The position numbers and the translations under genes were made by a program. A stretch of 64,000 nucleotides of DNA from Aphelocoma coerulescens (Eukaryota; Chordata; Aves; Passeriformes; Corvidae): the NCBI RefSeq assembly GCF_041296385.1, contig NW_027183981.1:2110501-2174500 (forward strand), given 5' to 3'. Of this stretch, positions 52,121 to 62,711 are shown in pieces (positions within the stretch are counted from its first letter, which is position 1; the number at the start of each line of letters is the position of its first letter). The notes below the pieces were generated by a model. That model was not told the DNA's origin. It did not search any database and was given only the letters and a program-made list of their open reading frames with translations.

Positions 52121-53142
52121 CCCGGTTTACTAATACGCTGGGGTTAACAGACCATCTAAAGACGTCCCATGGCTGTAATAAGATCTGGTTTAGGTGCTCT
52201 AAGTGTGGTAAACAAAATCTGAAATACCACAGTATCTCCTGTCATGTCCCTCGGTGCAAAGGTGAAGGATTTGTGGCCCCTACGGGTAGCTGGGTCTGTG
52301 AGGTGTGCTCTAGAGGTTTTGCTACAAAGATTGGACTGGGACAGCACAAGAGGTTACAACATCCTCTTGTGTGTAATGTGGAACGGATAGCTGCCTCTCA
52401 CCCCAAAGAAACATCTTTGCGGGGGGCCCATAAGAAGGTATGGACCGAGGAGGAAGAGGCTCTCCTGAATCAATTGGTGGTTAAGTTTGCTGGTAGCAGG
52501 AACATCAATCAGCTAATAGCGGAGCACTTGCCATCTAAGACGCCAAAGCAGATTAGTGACAAAAGACGCCTTCTAGGAAAAGGTCCCTCAAAGAAAGTTC
52601 GATTTAGAGAAGGCGGGGCTGTAGGCAGAGAAGAACCTCCCCAATCTGCTAAGGGGCAAAGTGAGGGACGCTTGGTGCTCCACTATCATGATATCATCAA
52701 GCTGAAGCTATCGGCCGGCGAGTTCACCGTGTGTCAGGAGGCCTTTGAGAAAATAATGCAGGGGCAAGATCCGCAATCAGTGGTGAACGAAGTGTATGAG
52801 AAGTTTCGGGATAGCCAGGATAGGCTTAACCATAAAGTGTCTAAGCCGCGAAGGCCCCGGGGGCCTCGAGGCCAAAAAGCATCCGGGGTGACAACTAAAC
52901 GGATGCAGAAAAGGGCCGTTAAGCGAGGAAAATATCTGAGATATCAGAGGTTGTTTCAGATACATAGAGGGAGGTTGGCACGGGTTATTTTGGATAACAC
53001 GGAAGCCCTGCAGTGCCAAATACCATCTGGTGTTATCCACAGTGCACATTTAAAGAGAGATGGGAAACATCTGTCTGTTTTAGTGGTCTTGAATCCTTCC
53101 CAGTATATAGGGAGGCGGATAACACCATGTTTCGAGACCTGA
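52078..53142 (+). CDS. R2 zinc-finger/Myb segment, copy 13
   Basis: Identical protein to copy 2. Confidence 0.93.
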   Translation: MSVPDKNPSCPRCLTRFTNTLGLTDHLKTSHGCNKIWFRCSKCGKQNLKYHSISCHVPRCKGEGFVAPTGSWVCEVCSRGFATKIGLGQHKRLQHPLVCNVERIAASHPKETSLRGAHKKVWTEEEEALLNQLVVKFAGSRNINQLIAEHLPSKTPKQISDKRRLLGKGPSKKVRFREGGAVGREEPPQSAKGQSEGRLVLHYHDIIKLKLSAGEFTVCQEAFEKIMQGQDPQSVVNEVYEKFRDSQDRLNHKVSKPRRPRGPRGQKASGVTTKRMQKRAVKRGKYLRYQRLFQIHRGRLARVILDNTEALQCQIPSGVIHSAHLKRDGKHLSVLVVLNPSQYIGRRITPCFET

Positions 53143-53166
53143 TTTCAGAGAGAGACTGGTAAGAAC

Positions 53167-54347
53167 TTGAATGAGATGTGTAAAACCTCCGCTCCTGGGC
53201 CAGATGGGATTGCTCTGGGTCATCTTATTAAAATAGACCCTAAGTTCTCCCAGTTGACAGAGATCTTCAACCTCTGGCTTGCCACCGGAACTTTACCGGA
53301 CGCGCTGCGGGACTGCCTGACAGTTTTGATACCCAAGTCATCCAATGAGGAGAAACCTGGTGATATCAACAACTGGAGGCCTATCACCATTGCTTCAGTG
53401 GTGTTTAGGTTGTTCTCCAGGATCGCGAATGCGAGACTGGCCCGTGCATGTCCCATTAACCCCAGACAACGGGGTTTTATCAGCGCATCAGGCTGTTCTG
53501 AGAACCTTAAGCTGTTACAGCTTTTGGTTAAGAAGGCAAAACAGGAACATAGAAGTTTGGGGGTGGTATTTGTGGATATTGCCAAGGCATTTGATACCGT
53601 TTGCCAGCAGCATATTATAGCTGGTTTGGTTAAGAGGGGAGTTGATTCCCATATAATCCATCTAATTGGTGAGATGTACAGGAATATTAAGACGTACATC
53701 GTCGCCAAGAATGGGAAAACAGACCCCATTAACACCTGCTCCGGTGTTAAACAGGGCAACCCAATGTCACTTTTGTTATTCAACCTGGCGCTGGATCCTC
53801 TCCTATGTAAACTGGAAACGGAAGGGTGTGGATTCCATCTTGGTGGATTTAAGATTACGGCCATGGCCTTCGCAGATGATCTGGTGCTTCTGAGCGACTC
53901 ATGGGAAGGCATGTGTTATAACACAAAATTTTGGAGACCTTTTGTGAGCTTACTGGTCTCCGAACTCAAGAAGAGAAATGCCACGGCTTTTACATCAAGC
54001 CGACCAAGGACGCGTATACCATCAGTGACTGTCCTGCTTGGCAAGTTGGAGGGACTCCCCTCAACATGATCAACCCGGGAAGCTCAGAGAAATATCTTGG
54101 CACACAGATTGACCCTTGGACCGGTTTCGCTGATCCTGGCCTTCCTACGAAACTTGAAGAATGGCTTCATCGGATTGGTAGCGCACCACTTAAACCTCTT
54201 CAGAAAGCCGATAGGACATATACCATCCCTAGACTGATATATCTGGCTGACCATACCAATGTAAAAACTGGGCTCCTCGAATCCCTTGACTTGATGATAC
54301 AAAAAATCGGTCAAGGAGCGGCTTCATCTCCCAACTTGTACATGTGA
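53167..54347 (+). pseudogene. R2 reverse transcriptase segment, copy 13, frameshifted
   Basis: Same deletion type as copy 7. The first frame stops at 54069; the thumb region continues at 53931-54347. Confidence 0.93.
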
Positions 54348-55194
54348 TGCCATCCTGTATTCGAGATTTAAAGACGGAGGGCTGGGGTTTATCAAATTGG
54401 CGGCGCTTATACCTAGTATTCAAGCGCGAAGATTGCACAGATTAGCTCAATCTTCGGATGGGACCTTGGTTTCTTTTTTGAAGGGTGAACATCTAGAATT
54501 GATACATGAGAAATTATGGGTTAAAGCTGGGGGTGTACGAGAGTCCGTCCCCCAAATTTGGGACCCCATCCCATTGATGGAAGTCGCTAGCGAGGGGAGT
54601 GAAGCCTTGTCTGAGTGGGAGGCACCACGTTCCAAGCTTCGCCTTCCTAGGCCCTGTGACTGGCGGAAGGTGGAATTCAATAAATGGAAACATCTGGTTG
54701 CCCAGGGCCATGGGATCGAAAATTTTGAGAATGATAAGATCAGTAATGACTGGTTGATGCATTACCGCAGCATCCCTCACAGAAAACTCATAACGGCGCT
54801 GCAATTAAGAGCGAAGGTCTACCCCACTCGGGAATTCTTAGCAAGGGGTAGACACGATGTCTGTGTTCGATCCTGCAGACACTGCGGCGCCGAATATGAA
54901 TCAGCGTCCCATGTCATCGGAAAATGCCCAATTACTCAGGACGCCAGAATTAAAAGGCATAATTTCATCTGCGAAACCCTTAGCCGAGAAGCTAAGAGGG
55001 AGAATTGGACGGTTTTCCAGGAGCCGCATTTGAGAGATGAAGAAAATGAGTTATTTAAGCCTGATTTAATCTTTGTGAAGGATGCTAAGGCACTTGTAGT
55101 GGACGTAACAGTGAGATACGAGCACAGCAATTCTTCACTGAAAGGGGCCGCTGTGGAGAAGGCAAAAAAGTATCCTTCTTCCACAGATTTGTGA
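54307..55194 (+). CDS. R2 linker/CCHC/endonuclease segment, copy 13
   Basis: Catalytic residues intact. Shifted tail at 55175-55411. Confidence 0.94.
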   Translation, partial: SVKERLHLPTCTCDAILYSRFKDGGLGFIKLAALIPSIQARRLHRLAQSSDGTLVSFLKGEHLELIHEKLWVKAGGVRESVPQIWDPIPLMEVASEGSEALSEWEAPRSKLRLPRPCDWRKVEFNKWKHLVAQGHGIENFENDKISNDWLMHYRSIPHRKLITALQLRAKVYPTREFLARGRHDVCVRSCRHCGAEYESASHVIGKCPITQDARIKRHNFICETLSREAKRENWTVFQEPHLRDEENELFKPDLIFVKDAKALVVDVTVRYEHSNSSLKGAAVEKAKKYPSSTDL

Positions 55195-55602
55195 CCTCAC
55201 TAATGTAACATCTGTAGAGTTCACTGGTTTCCCCTTAGGAGCGCGGGGGAAATGGTATGAGAGGAACTCTGAATTGCTACAGGCCTTGGGACTCTCTAAA
55301 ACGAGGCTAGGGAGACTAGCCCGGGCCCTGGCATCCAGAGCACTCTTCTCTTCTGTAGATATCGTACATATGTTCGCAAGCAAAGCCAGATTGTTTGTAC
55401 CTTTACAATAAAGGCCCCTTCCCTGAGTGGTTCGAGCTGGACAGTGGAATTGGTTTTGGGTGGGAGGGGTTCACCCGTCATAACGCGTCTTGCCCATATT
55501 TGGGCTACAAATTTGGATTCGACCAGGTGGACGGGCCACCTTTACTTAACCCAGAAAAGAAACATACCATTTTATATGTTTATTAAATAGCCATAGTTAC
55601 TA

Positions 55603-55679
55603 ACTGGGCATAGCTGCAGAGGTCGCACCTCCTCGTGGTCCCGCCGGATACCCGTAAGGGTAACTAAGTCGACCTCTGC
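55603..55679 (+). ncRNA. HDV-like ribozyme, copy 14
   Basis: Same fold as copy 1; P2 is 55616-55625 with 55670-55679. Confidence 0.85.
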
Positions 55680-55908
55680 CCCAGTGTGAGTGAGGGGGTA
55701 ATATCTCCCCTCCCTATTGCTGGACTCGCCACCCAGTGGTAGATTCACAAATCGCAGAAACAAATTTATTGGCGCAGCTATTTGCTGTTGCCCAAAGCCT
55801 TGTCCACGGGCATTAGTTGGACACAGTCTGCAGGTTGGTCGAGGGTTCCACCTGCAGACTCTGACAACCCTCTTTTAGATTTGACCAAACGCCATCTCGG
55901 TCTTGACA

Positions 55909-56301
55909 ATGGTACAATCTGTGGCTTTGCGGTACGTGTCTACGGCCACCCAAACTGACCCTTTAGATCTGTGGGTTAGAGAGGCCAGAATTCCACCACT
56001 ATCTGTGGTGTTAGAGGAGGAAAGAATCAATCTTGTACCTTTGGAGTTTATAAACTCCAAAGTTGCTCTTGAAGTTGGGAGCCATCTGGGTAACACCGCA
56101 GATTGTCTGGCTGTATTTCCTGAACCTTATGAAATCTTGCCCTTTGGGCTGGTTCAGGAAGAAATAAATGGGTGTGAAACAAGAGAAATAGAGGAGCCAA
56201 TGACACCTGGGACTCCTCCGGGATCAGAGGGGGCGGAACAATTACAGGAACTCCTGTTATGTCTGTCCCGGACAAAAATCCATCATGTCCAAGGTGTCTG
56301 A
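55909..56301 (+). CDS. R2 N-terminal segment, copy 14
   Basis: Protein identical to copy 1. Confidence 0.55.
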   Translation: MVQSVALRYVSTATQTDPLDLWVREARIPPLSVVLEEERINLVPLEFINSKVALEVGSHLGNTADCLAVFPEPYEILPFGLVQEEINGCETREIEEPMTPGTPPGSEGAEQLQELLLCLSRTKIHHVQGV

Positions 56302-57323
56302 CCCGGTTTACTAATACGCTGGGGTTAACAGACCATCTAAAGACGTCCCATGGCTGTAATAAGATCTGGTTTAGGTGCTCTAAGTGTGGTAAACAAAATC
56401 TGAAATACCACAGTATCTCCTGTCATGTCCCTCGGTGCAAAGGTGAAGGATTTGTGGCCCCTACGGGTAGCTGGGTCTGTGAGGTGTGCTCTAGAGGTTT
56501 TGCTACAAAGATTGGACTGGGACAGCACAAGAGGTTACAACATCCTCTTGTGTGTAATGTGGAACGGATAGCTGCCTCTCACCCCAAAGAAACATCTTTG
56601 CGGGGGGCCCATAAGAAGGTATGGACCGAGGAGGAAGAGGCTCTCCTGAATCAATTGGTGGTTAAGTTTGCTGGTAGCAGGAACATCAATCAGCTAATAG
56701 CGGAGCACTTGCCATCTAAGACGCCAAAGCAGATTAGTGACAAAAGACGCCTTCTAGGAAAAGGTCCCTCAAAGAAAGTTCGATTTAGAGAAGGCGGGGC
56801 TGTAGGCAGAGAAGAACCTCCCCAATCTGCTAAGGGGCAAAGTGAGGGACGCTTGGTGCTCCACTATCATGATATCATCAAGCTGAAGCTATCGGCCGGC
56901 GAGTTCACCGTGTGTCAGGAGGCCTTTGAGAAAATAATGCAGGGGCAAGATCCGCAATCAGTGGTGAACGAAGTGTATGAGAAGTTTCGGGATAGCCAGG
57001 ATAGGCTTAACCATAAAGTGTCTAAGCCGCGAAGGCCCCGGGGGCCTCGAGGCCAAAAAGCATCCAGGGTGACAACTAAACGGATGCAGAAAAGGGCCGT
57101 TAAGCGAGGAAAATATCTGAGATATCAGAGGTTGTTTCAGATACATAGAGGGAGGTTGGCACGGGTTATTTTGGATAACACGGAAGCCCTGCAGTGCCAA
57201 ATACCATCTGGTGTTATCCACAGTGCACATTTAAAGAGAGATGGGAAACATCTGTCTGTTTTAGTGGTCTTGAATCCTTCCCAGTATATAGGGAGGCGGA
57301 TAACACCATGTTTCGAGACCTGA
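56259..57323 (+). CDS. R2 zinc-finger/Myb segment, copy 14
   Basis: Arg at residue 270, identical protein to copies 1 and 11. Confidence 0.93.
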   Translation: MSVPDKNPSCPRCLTRFTNTLGLTDHLKTSHGCNKIWFRCSKCGKQNLKYHSISCHVPRCKGEGFVAPTGSWVCEVCSRGFATKIGLGQHKRLQHPLVCNVERIAASHPKETSLRGAHKKVWTEEEEALLNQLVVKFAGSRNINQLIAEHLPSKTPKQISDKRRLLGKGPSKKVRFREGGAVGREEPPQSAKGQSEGRLVLHYHDIIKLKLSAGEFTVCQEAFEKIMQGQDPQSVVNEVYEKFRDSQDRLNHKVSKPRRPRGPRGQKASRVTTKRMQKRAVKRGKYLRYQRLFQIHRGRLARVILDNTEALQCQIPSGVIHSAHLKRDGKHLSVLVVLNPSQYIGRRITPCFET

Positions 57324-57347
57324 TTTCAGAGAGAGACTGGTAAGAAC

Positions 57348-58529
57348 TTGAATGAGATGTGTAAAACCTCCGCTCCTGGGCCAGATGGGATTGCTCTGGG
57401 TCATCGTATTAAAATAGACCCTAAGTTCTCCCAGTTGACAGAGATCTTCAACCTCTGGCTTGCCACCGGAACTTTACCGGACGCGCTGCGGGACTGCCTG
57501 ACAGTTTTGATACCCAAGTCATCCAATGAGGAGAAACCTGGTGATATCAACAACTGGAGGCCTATCACCATTGCTTCAGTGGTGTTTAGGTTGTTCTCCA
57601 GGATCGCGAATGCGAGACTGGCCCGTGCATGTCCCATTAACCCCAGACAACGGGGTTTTATCAGCGCATCAGGCTGTTCTGAGAACCTTAAGCTGTTACA
57701 GCTTTTGGTTAAGAAGGCAAAACAGGAACATAGAAGTTTGGGGGTGGTATTTGTGGATATTGCCAAGGCATTTGATACCGTTTGCCAGCAGCATATTATA
57801 GCTGGTTTGGTTAAGAGGGGAGTTGATTCCCATATAATCCATCTAATTGGTGAGATGTACAGGAATATTAAGACGTACATCGTCGCCAAGAATGGGAAAA
57901 CAGACCCCATTAACACCTGCTCCGGTGTTAAACAGGGCAACCCAATGTCACTTTTGTTATTCAACCTGGCGCTGGATCCTCTCCTATGTAAACTGGAAAC
58001 GGAAGGGTGTGGATTCCATCTTGGTGGATTTAAGATTACGGCCATGGCCTTCGCAGATGATCTGGTGCTTCTGAGCGACTCATGGGAAGGCATGTGTTAT
58101 AACATCAAAATTTTGGAGACCTTTTGTGAGCTTACTGGTCTCCGAACTCAAGAAGAGAAATGCCACGGCTTTTACATCAAGCCGACCAAGGACGCGTATA
58201 CCATCAGTGACTGTCCTGCTTGGCAAGTTGGAGGGACTCCCCTCAACATGATCAACCCGGGAAGCTCAGAGAAATATCTTGGCACACAGATTGACCCTTG
58301 GACCGGTTTCGCTGATCCTGGCCTTCCTACGAAACTTGAAGAATGGCTTCATCGGATTGGTAGCGCACCACTTAAACCTCTTCAGAAAGCCGATAGGACA
58401 TATACCATCCCTAGACTGATATATCTGGCTGACCATACCAATGTAAAAACTGGGCTCCTCGAATCCCTTGACTTGATGATAAAAAAAATCGGTCAAGGAG
58501 CGGCTTCATCTCCCAACTTGTACATGTGA
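57348..58529 (+). CDS. R2 reverse transcriptase segment, copy 14
   Basis: Lys variant at the A run; motifs intact. Confidence 0.95.
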   Translation: MNEMCKTSAPGPDGIALGHRIKIDPKFSQLTEIFNLWLATGTLPDALRDCLTVLIPKSSNEEKPGDINNWRPITIASVVFRLFSRIANARLARACPINPRQRGFISASGCSENLKLLQLLVKKAKQEHRSLGVVFVDIAKAFDTVCQQHIIAGLVKRGVDSHIIHLIGEMYRNIKTYIVAKNGKTDPINTCSGVKQGNPMSLLLFNLALDPLLCKLETEGCGFHLGGFKITAMAFADDLVLLSDSWEGMCYNIKILETFCELTGLRTQEEKCHGFYIKPTKDAYTISDCPAWQVGGTPLNMINPGSSEKYLGTQIDPWTGFADPGLPTKLEEWLHRIGSAPLKPLQKADRTYTIPRLIYLADHTNVKTGLLESLDLMIKKIGQGAASSPNLYM

Positions 58530-59376
58530 TGCCATCCTGTATTCGAGATTTAAAGACAGAGGGCTGGGGTTTATCAAATTGGCGGCGCTTATACCTAGTA
58601 TTCAAGCGCGAAGATTGCACAGATTAGCTCAATCTTCGGATGGGACCTTGGTTTCTTTTTTGAAGGGTGAACATCTAGAATTGATACATGAGAAATTATG
58701 GGTTAAAGCTGGGGGTGTACGAGAGTCCGTCCCCCAAATTTGGGACCCCATCCCATTGATGGAAGTCGCTAGCGAGGGGAGTGAAGCCTTGTCTGAGTGG
58801 GAGGCACCACGTTCCAAGCTTCGCCTTCCTAGGCCCTGTGACTGGCGGAAGGTGGAATTCAATAAATGGAAACATCTGGTTGCCCAGGGCCATGGGATCG
58901 AAAATTTTGAGAATGATAAGATCAGTAATGACTGGTTGATGCATTACCGCAGCATCCCGCACAGAAAACTCATAACGGCGCTGCAATTAAGAGCGAAGGT
59001 CTACCCCACTCGGGAATTCTTAGCAAGGGGTAGACACGATGTCTGTGTTCGATCCTGCAGACACTGCGGCGCCGAATATGAATCAGCGTCCCATGTCATC
59101 GGAAAATGCCCAATTACTCAGGACGCCAGAATTAAAAGGCATAATTTCATCTGCGAAACCCTTAGCCGAGAAGCTAAGAGGGAGAATTGGACGGTTTTCC
59201 AGGAGCCGCATTTGAGAGATGAAGAAAATGAGTTATTTAAGCCTGATTTAATCTTTGTGAAGGATGCTAAGGCACTTGTAGTGGACGTAACAGTGAGATA
59301 CGAGCACAGCAATTCTTCACTGAAAGGGGCCGCTGTGGAGAAGGCAAAAAAGTATCCTTCTTCCACAGATTTGTGA
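58489..59376 (+). CDS. R2 linker/CCHC/endonuclease segment, copy 14
   Basis: Private G-to-A at 58558 changes the conserved linker KDGGLG to KDRGLG; G58959 is silent. Catalytic residues unchanged. Shifted tail at 59357-59593. Confidence 0.94.
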   Translation, partial: SVKERLHLPTCTCDAILYSRFKDRGLGFIKLAALIPSIQARRLHRLAQSSDGTLVSFLKGEHLELIHEKLWVKAGGVRESVPQIWDPIPLMEVASEGSEALSEWEAPRSKLRLPRPCDWRKVEFNKWKHLVAQGHGIENFENDKISNDWLMHYRSIPHRKLITALQLRAKVYPTREFLARGRHDVCVRSCRHCGAEYESASHVIGKCPITQDARIKRHNFICETLSREAKRENWTVFQEPHLRDEENELFKPDLIFVKDAKALVVDVTVRYEHSNSSLKGAAVEKAKKYPSSTDL

Positions 59377-59784
59377 CCTCACTAATGTAACATCTGTAGA
59401 GTTCACTGGTTTCCCCTTAGGAGCGCGGGGGAAATGGTATGAGAGGAACTCTGAATTGCTACAGGCCTTGGGACTCTCTAAAACGAGGCTAGGGAGACTA
59501 GCCCGGGCCCTGGCATCCAGAGCACTCTTCTCTTCTGTAGATATCGTACATATGTTCGCAAGCAAAGCCAGATTGTTTGTACCTTTACAATAAAGGCCCC
59601 TTCCCTGAGTGGTTCGAGCTGGACAGTGGAATTGGTTTTGGGTGGGAGGGGTTCACCCGTCATAACGCGTCTTGCCCATATTTGGGCTACAAATTTGGAT
59701 TCGACCAGGTGGACGGGCCACCTTTACTTAACCCAGAAAAGAAACATACCATTTTATATGTTTATTAAATAGCCATAGTTACTA

Positions 59785-59861
59785 ACTGGGCATAGCTGCA
59801 GAGGTCGCACCTCCTCGTGGTCCCGCCGGATACCCGTAAGGGTAACTAAGTCGACCTCTGC
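59785..59861 (+). ncRNA. HDV-like ribozyme, copy 15
   Basis: Same fold as copy 1; P2 is 59798-59807 with 59852-59861. Confidence 0.85.
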
Positions 59862-60090
59862 CCCAGTGTGAGTGAGGGGGTAATATCTCCCCTCCCTATT
59901 GCTGGACTCGCCACCCAGTGGTAGATTCACAAATTGCAGAAACAAATTTATTGGCGCAGCTATTTGCTGTTGCCCAAAGCCTTGTCCACGGGCATTAGTT
60001 GGACACAGTCTGCAGGTTGGTCGAGGGTTCCACCTGCAGACTCTGACAACCCTCTTTTAGATTTGACCAAACGCCATCTCGGTCTTGACA

Positions 60091-60483
60091 ATGGTACAAT
60101 CTGTGGCTTTGCGGTACGTGTCTACGGCCACCCAAACTGACCCTTTAGATCTGTGGGTTAGAGAGGCCAGAATTCCACCACTATCTGTGGTGTTAGAGGA
60201 GGAAAGAATCAATCTTGTACCTTTGGAGTTTATAAACTCCAAAGTTGCTCTTGAAGTTGGGAGCCATCTGGGTAACACCGCAGATTGTCTGGCTGTATTT
60301 CCTGAACCTTATGAAATCTTGCCCTTTGGGCTGGTTCAGGAAGAAATAAATGGGTGTGAAACAAGAGAAATAGAGGAGCCAATGACACCTGGGACTCCTC
60401 CGGGATCAGAGGGGGCGGAACAATTACAGGAACTCCTGTTATGTCTGTCCCGGACAAAAATCCATCATGTCCAAGGTGTCTGA
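60091..60483 (+). CDS. R2 N-terminal segment, copy 15
   Basis: Protein identical to copy 1. Confidence 0.55.
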   Translation: MVQSVALRYVSTATQTDPLDLWVREARIPPLSVVLEEERINLVPLEFINSKVALEVGSHLGNTADCLAVFPEPYEILPFGLVQEEINGCETREIEEPMTPGTPPGSEGAEQLQELLLCLSRTKIHHVQGV

Positions 60484-61505
60484 CCCGGTTTACTAATACG
60501 CTGGGGTTAACAGACCATCTAAAGACGTCCCATGGCTGTAATAAGATCTGGTTTAGGTGCTCTAAGTGTGGTAAACAAAATCTGAAATACCACAGTATCT
60601 CCTGTCATGTCCCTCGGTGCAAAGGTGAAGGATTTGTGGCCCCTACGGGTAGCTGGGTCTGTGAGGTGTGCTCTAGAGGTTTTGCTACAAAGATTGGACT
60701 GGGACAGCACAAGAGGTTACAACATCCTCTTGTGTGTAATGTGGAACGGATAGCTGCCTCTCACCCCAAAGAAACATCTTTGCGGGGGGCCCATAAGAAG
60801 GTATGGACCGAGGAGGAAGAGGCTCTCCTGAATCAATTGGTGGTTAAGTTTGCTGGTAGCAGGAACATCAATCAGCTAATAGCGGAGCACTTGCCATCTA
60901 AGACGCCAAAGCAGATTAGTGACAAAAGACGCCTTCTAGGAAAAGGTCCCTCAAAGAAAGTTCGATTTAGAGAAGGCGGGGCTGTAGGCAGAGAAGAACC
61001 TCCCCAATCTGCTAAGGGGCAAAGTGAGGGACGCTTGGTGCTCCACTATCATGATATCATCAAGCTGAAGCTATCGGCAGGCGAGTTCACCGTGTGTCAG
61101 GAGGCCTTTGAGAAAATAATGCAGGGGCAAGATCCGCAATCAGTGGTGAACGAAGTGTATGAGAAGTTTCGGGATAGCCAGGATAGGCTTAACCATAAAG
61201 TGTCTAAGCCGCGAAGGCCCCGGGGGCCTCGAGGCCAAAAAGCATCCGGGGTGACAACTAAACGGATGCAGAAAAGGGCCGTTAAGCGAGGAAAATATCT
61301 GAGATATCAGAGGTTGTTTCAGATACATAGAGGGAGGTTGGCACGGGTTATTTTGGATAACACGGAAGCCCTGCAGTGCCAAATACCATCTGGTGTTATC
61401 CACAGTGCACATTTAAAGAGAGATGGGAAACATCTGTCTGTTTTAGTGGTCTTGAATCCTTCCCAGTATATAGGGAGGCGGATAACACCATGTTTCGAGA
61501 CCTGA
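60441..61505 (+). CDS. R2 zinc-finger/Myb segment, copy 15
   Basis: Identical protein to copy 2; silent A61079. Confidence 0.93.
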   Translation: MSVPDKNPSCPRCLTRFTNTLGLTDHLKTSHGCNKIWFRCSKCGKQNLKYHSISCHVPRCKGEGFVAPTGSWVCEVCSRGFATKIGLGQHKRLQHPLVCNVERIAASHPKETSLRGAHKKVWTEEEEALLNQLVVKFAGSRNINQLIAEHLPSKTPKQISDKRRLLGKGPSKKVRFREGGAVGREEPPQSAKGQSEGRLVLHYHDIIKLKLSAGEFTVCQEAFEKIMQGQDPQSVVNEVYEKFRDSQDRLNHKVSKPRRPRGPRGQKASGVTTKRMQKRAVKRGKYLRYQRLFQIHRGRLARVILDNTEALQCQIPSGVIHSAHLKRDGKHLSVLVVLNPSQYIGRRITPCFET

Positions 61506-61529
61506 TTTCAGAGAGAGACTGGTAAGAAC

Positions 61530-62711
61530 TTGAATGAGATGTGTAAAACCTCCGCTCCTGGGCCAGATGGGATTGCTCTGGGTCATCGTATTAAAATAGA
61601 CCCTAAGTTCTCCCAGTTGACAGAGATCTTCAACCTCTGGCTTGCCACCGGAACTTTACCGGACGCGCTGCGGGACTGCCTGACAGTTTTGATACCCAAG
61701 TCATCCAATGAGGAGAAACCTGGTGATATCAACAACTGGAGGCCTATCACCATTGCTTCAGTGGTGTTTAGGTTGTTCTCCAGGATCGCGAATGCGAGAC
61801 TGGCCCGTGCATGTCCCATTAACCCCAGACAACGGGGTTTTATCAGCGCATCAGGCTGTTCTGAGAACCTTAAGCTGTTACAGCTTTTGGTTAAGAAGGC
61901 AAAACAGGAACATAGAAGTTTGGGGGTGGTATTTGTGGATATTGCCAAGGCATTTGATACCGTTTGCCAGCAGCATATTATAGCTGGTTTGGTTAAGAGG
62001 GGAGTTGATTCCCATATAATCCATCTAATTGGTGAGATGTACAGGAATATTAAGACGTACATCGTCGCCAAGAATGGGAAAACAGACCCCATTAACACCT
62101 GCTCCGGTGTTAAACAGGGCAACCCAATGTCACTTTTGTTATTCAACCTGGCGCTGGATCCTCTCCTATGTAAACTGGAAACGGAAGGGTGTGGATTCCA
62201 TCTTGGTGGATTTAAGATTACGGCCATGGCCTTCGCAGATGATCTGGTGCTTCTGAGCGACTCATGGGAAGGCATGTGTTATAACATCAAAATTTTGGAG
62301 ACCTTTTGTGAGCTTACTGGTCTCCGAACTCAAGAAGAGAAATGCCACGGCTTTTACATCAAGCCGACCAAGGACGCGTATACCATCAGTGACTGTCCTG
62401 CTTGGCAAGTTGGAGGGACTCCCCTCAACATGATCAACCCGGGAAGCTCAGAGAAATATCTTGGCACACAGATTGACCCTTGGACCGGTTTCGCTGATCC
62501 TGGCCTTCCTACGAAACTTGAAGAATGGCTTCATCGGATTGGTAGCGCACCACTTAAACCTCTTCAGAAAGCCGATAGGACATATACCATCCCTAGACTG
62601 ATATATCTGGCTGACCATACCAATGTAAAAACTGGGCTCCTCGAATCCCTTGACTTGATGATAAAAAAAATCGGTCAAGGAGCGGCTTCATCTCCCAACT
62701 TGTACATGTGA
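61530..62711 (+). CDS. R2 reverse transcriptase segment, copy 15
   Basis: Lys variant at the A run; motifs intact. Confidence 0.95.
   Translation: MNEMCKTSAPGPDGIALGHRIKIDPKFSQLTEIFNLWLATGTLPDALRDCLTVLIPKSSNEEKPGDINNWRPITIASVVFRLFSRIANARLARACPINPRQRGFISASGCSENLKLLQLLVKKAKQEHRSLGVVFVDIAKAFDTVCQQHIIAGLVKRGVDSHIIHLIGEMYRNIKTYIVAKNGKTDPINTCSGVKQGNPMSLLLFNLALDPLLCKLETEGCGFHLGGFKITAMAFADDLVLLSDSWEGMCYNIKILETFCELTGLRTQEEKCHGFYIKPTKDAYTISDCPAWQVGGTPLNMINPGSSEKYLGTQIDPWTGFADPGLPTKLEEWLHRIGSAPLKPLQKADRTYTIPRLIYLADHTNVKTGLLESLDLMIKKIGQGAASSPNLYM

Larger units (their letters stand above)
51422..55602 (+). mobile_element. R2 copy 13 (full unit, 4181 bp, extra RT frameshift)
   Basis: T53225 plus the deletion at 53923/53924; counterpart of copy 10. 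Confidence 0.96.
55603..59784 (+). mobile_element. R2 copy 14 (full unit, ORF broken)
   Basis: 4182 bp. A57066 (Arg270) and A58482 (Lys), plus private changes A58558 and G58959. Confidence 0.96.

Noticed and set aside
59934..60140. Extra 68-codon frame seen only in copy 15
   Set aside because: Created by a single C-to-T change that makes a start-like codon in the leader; no protein features.
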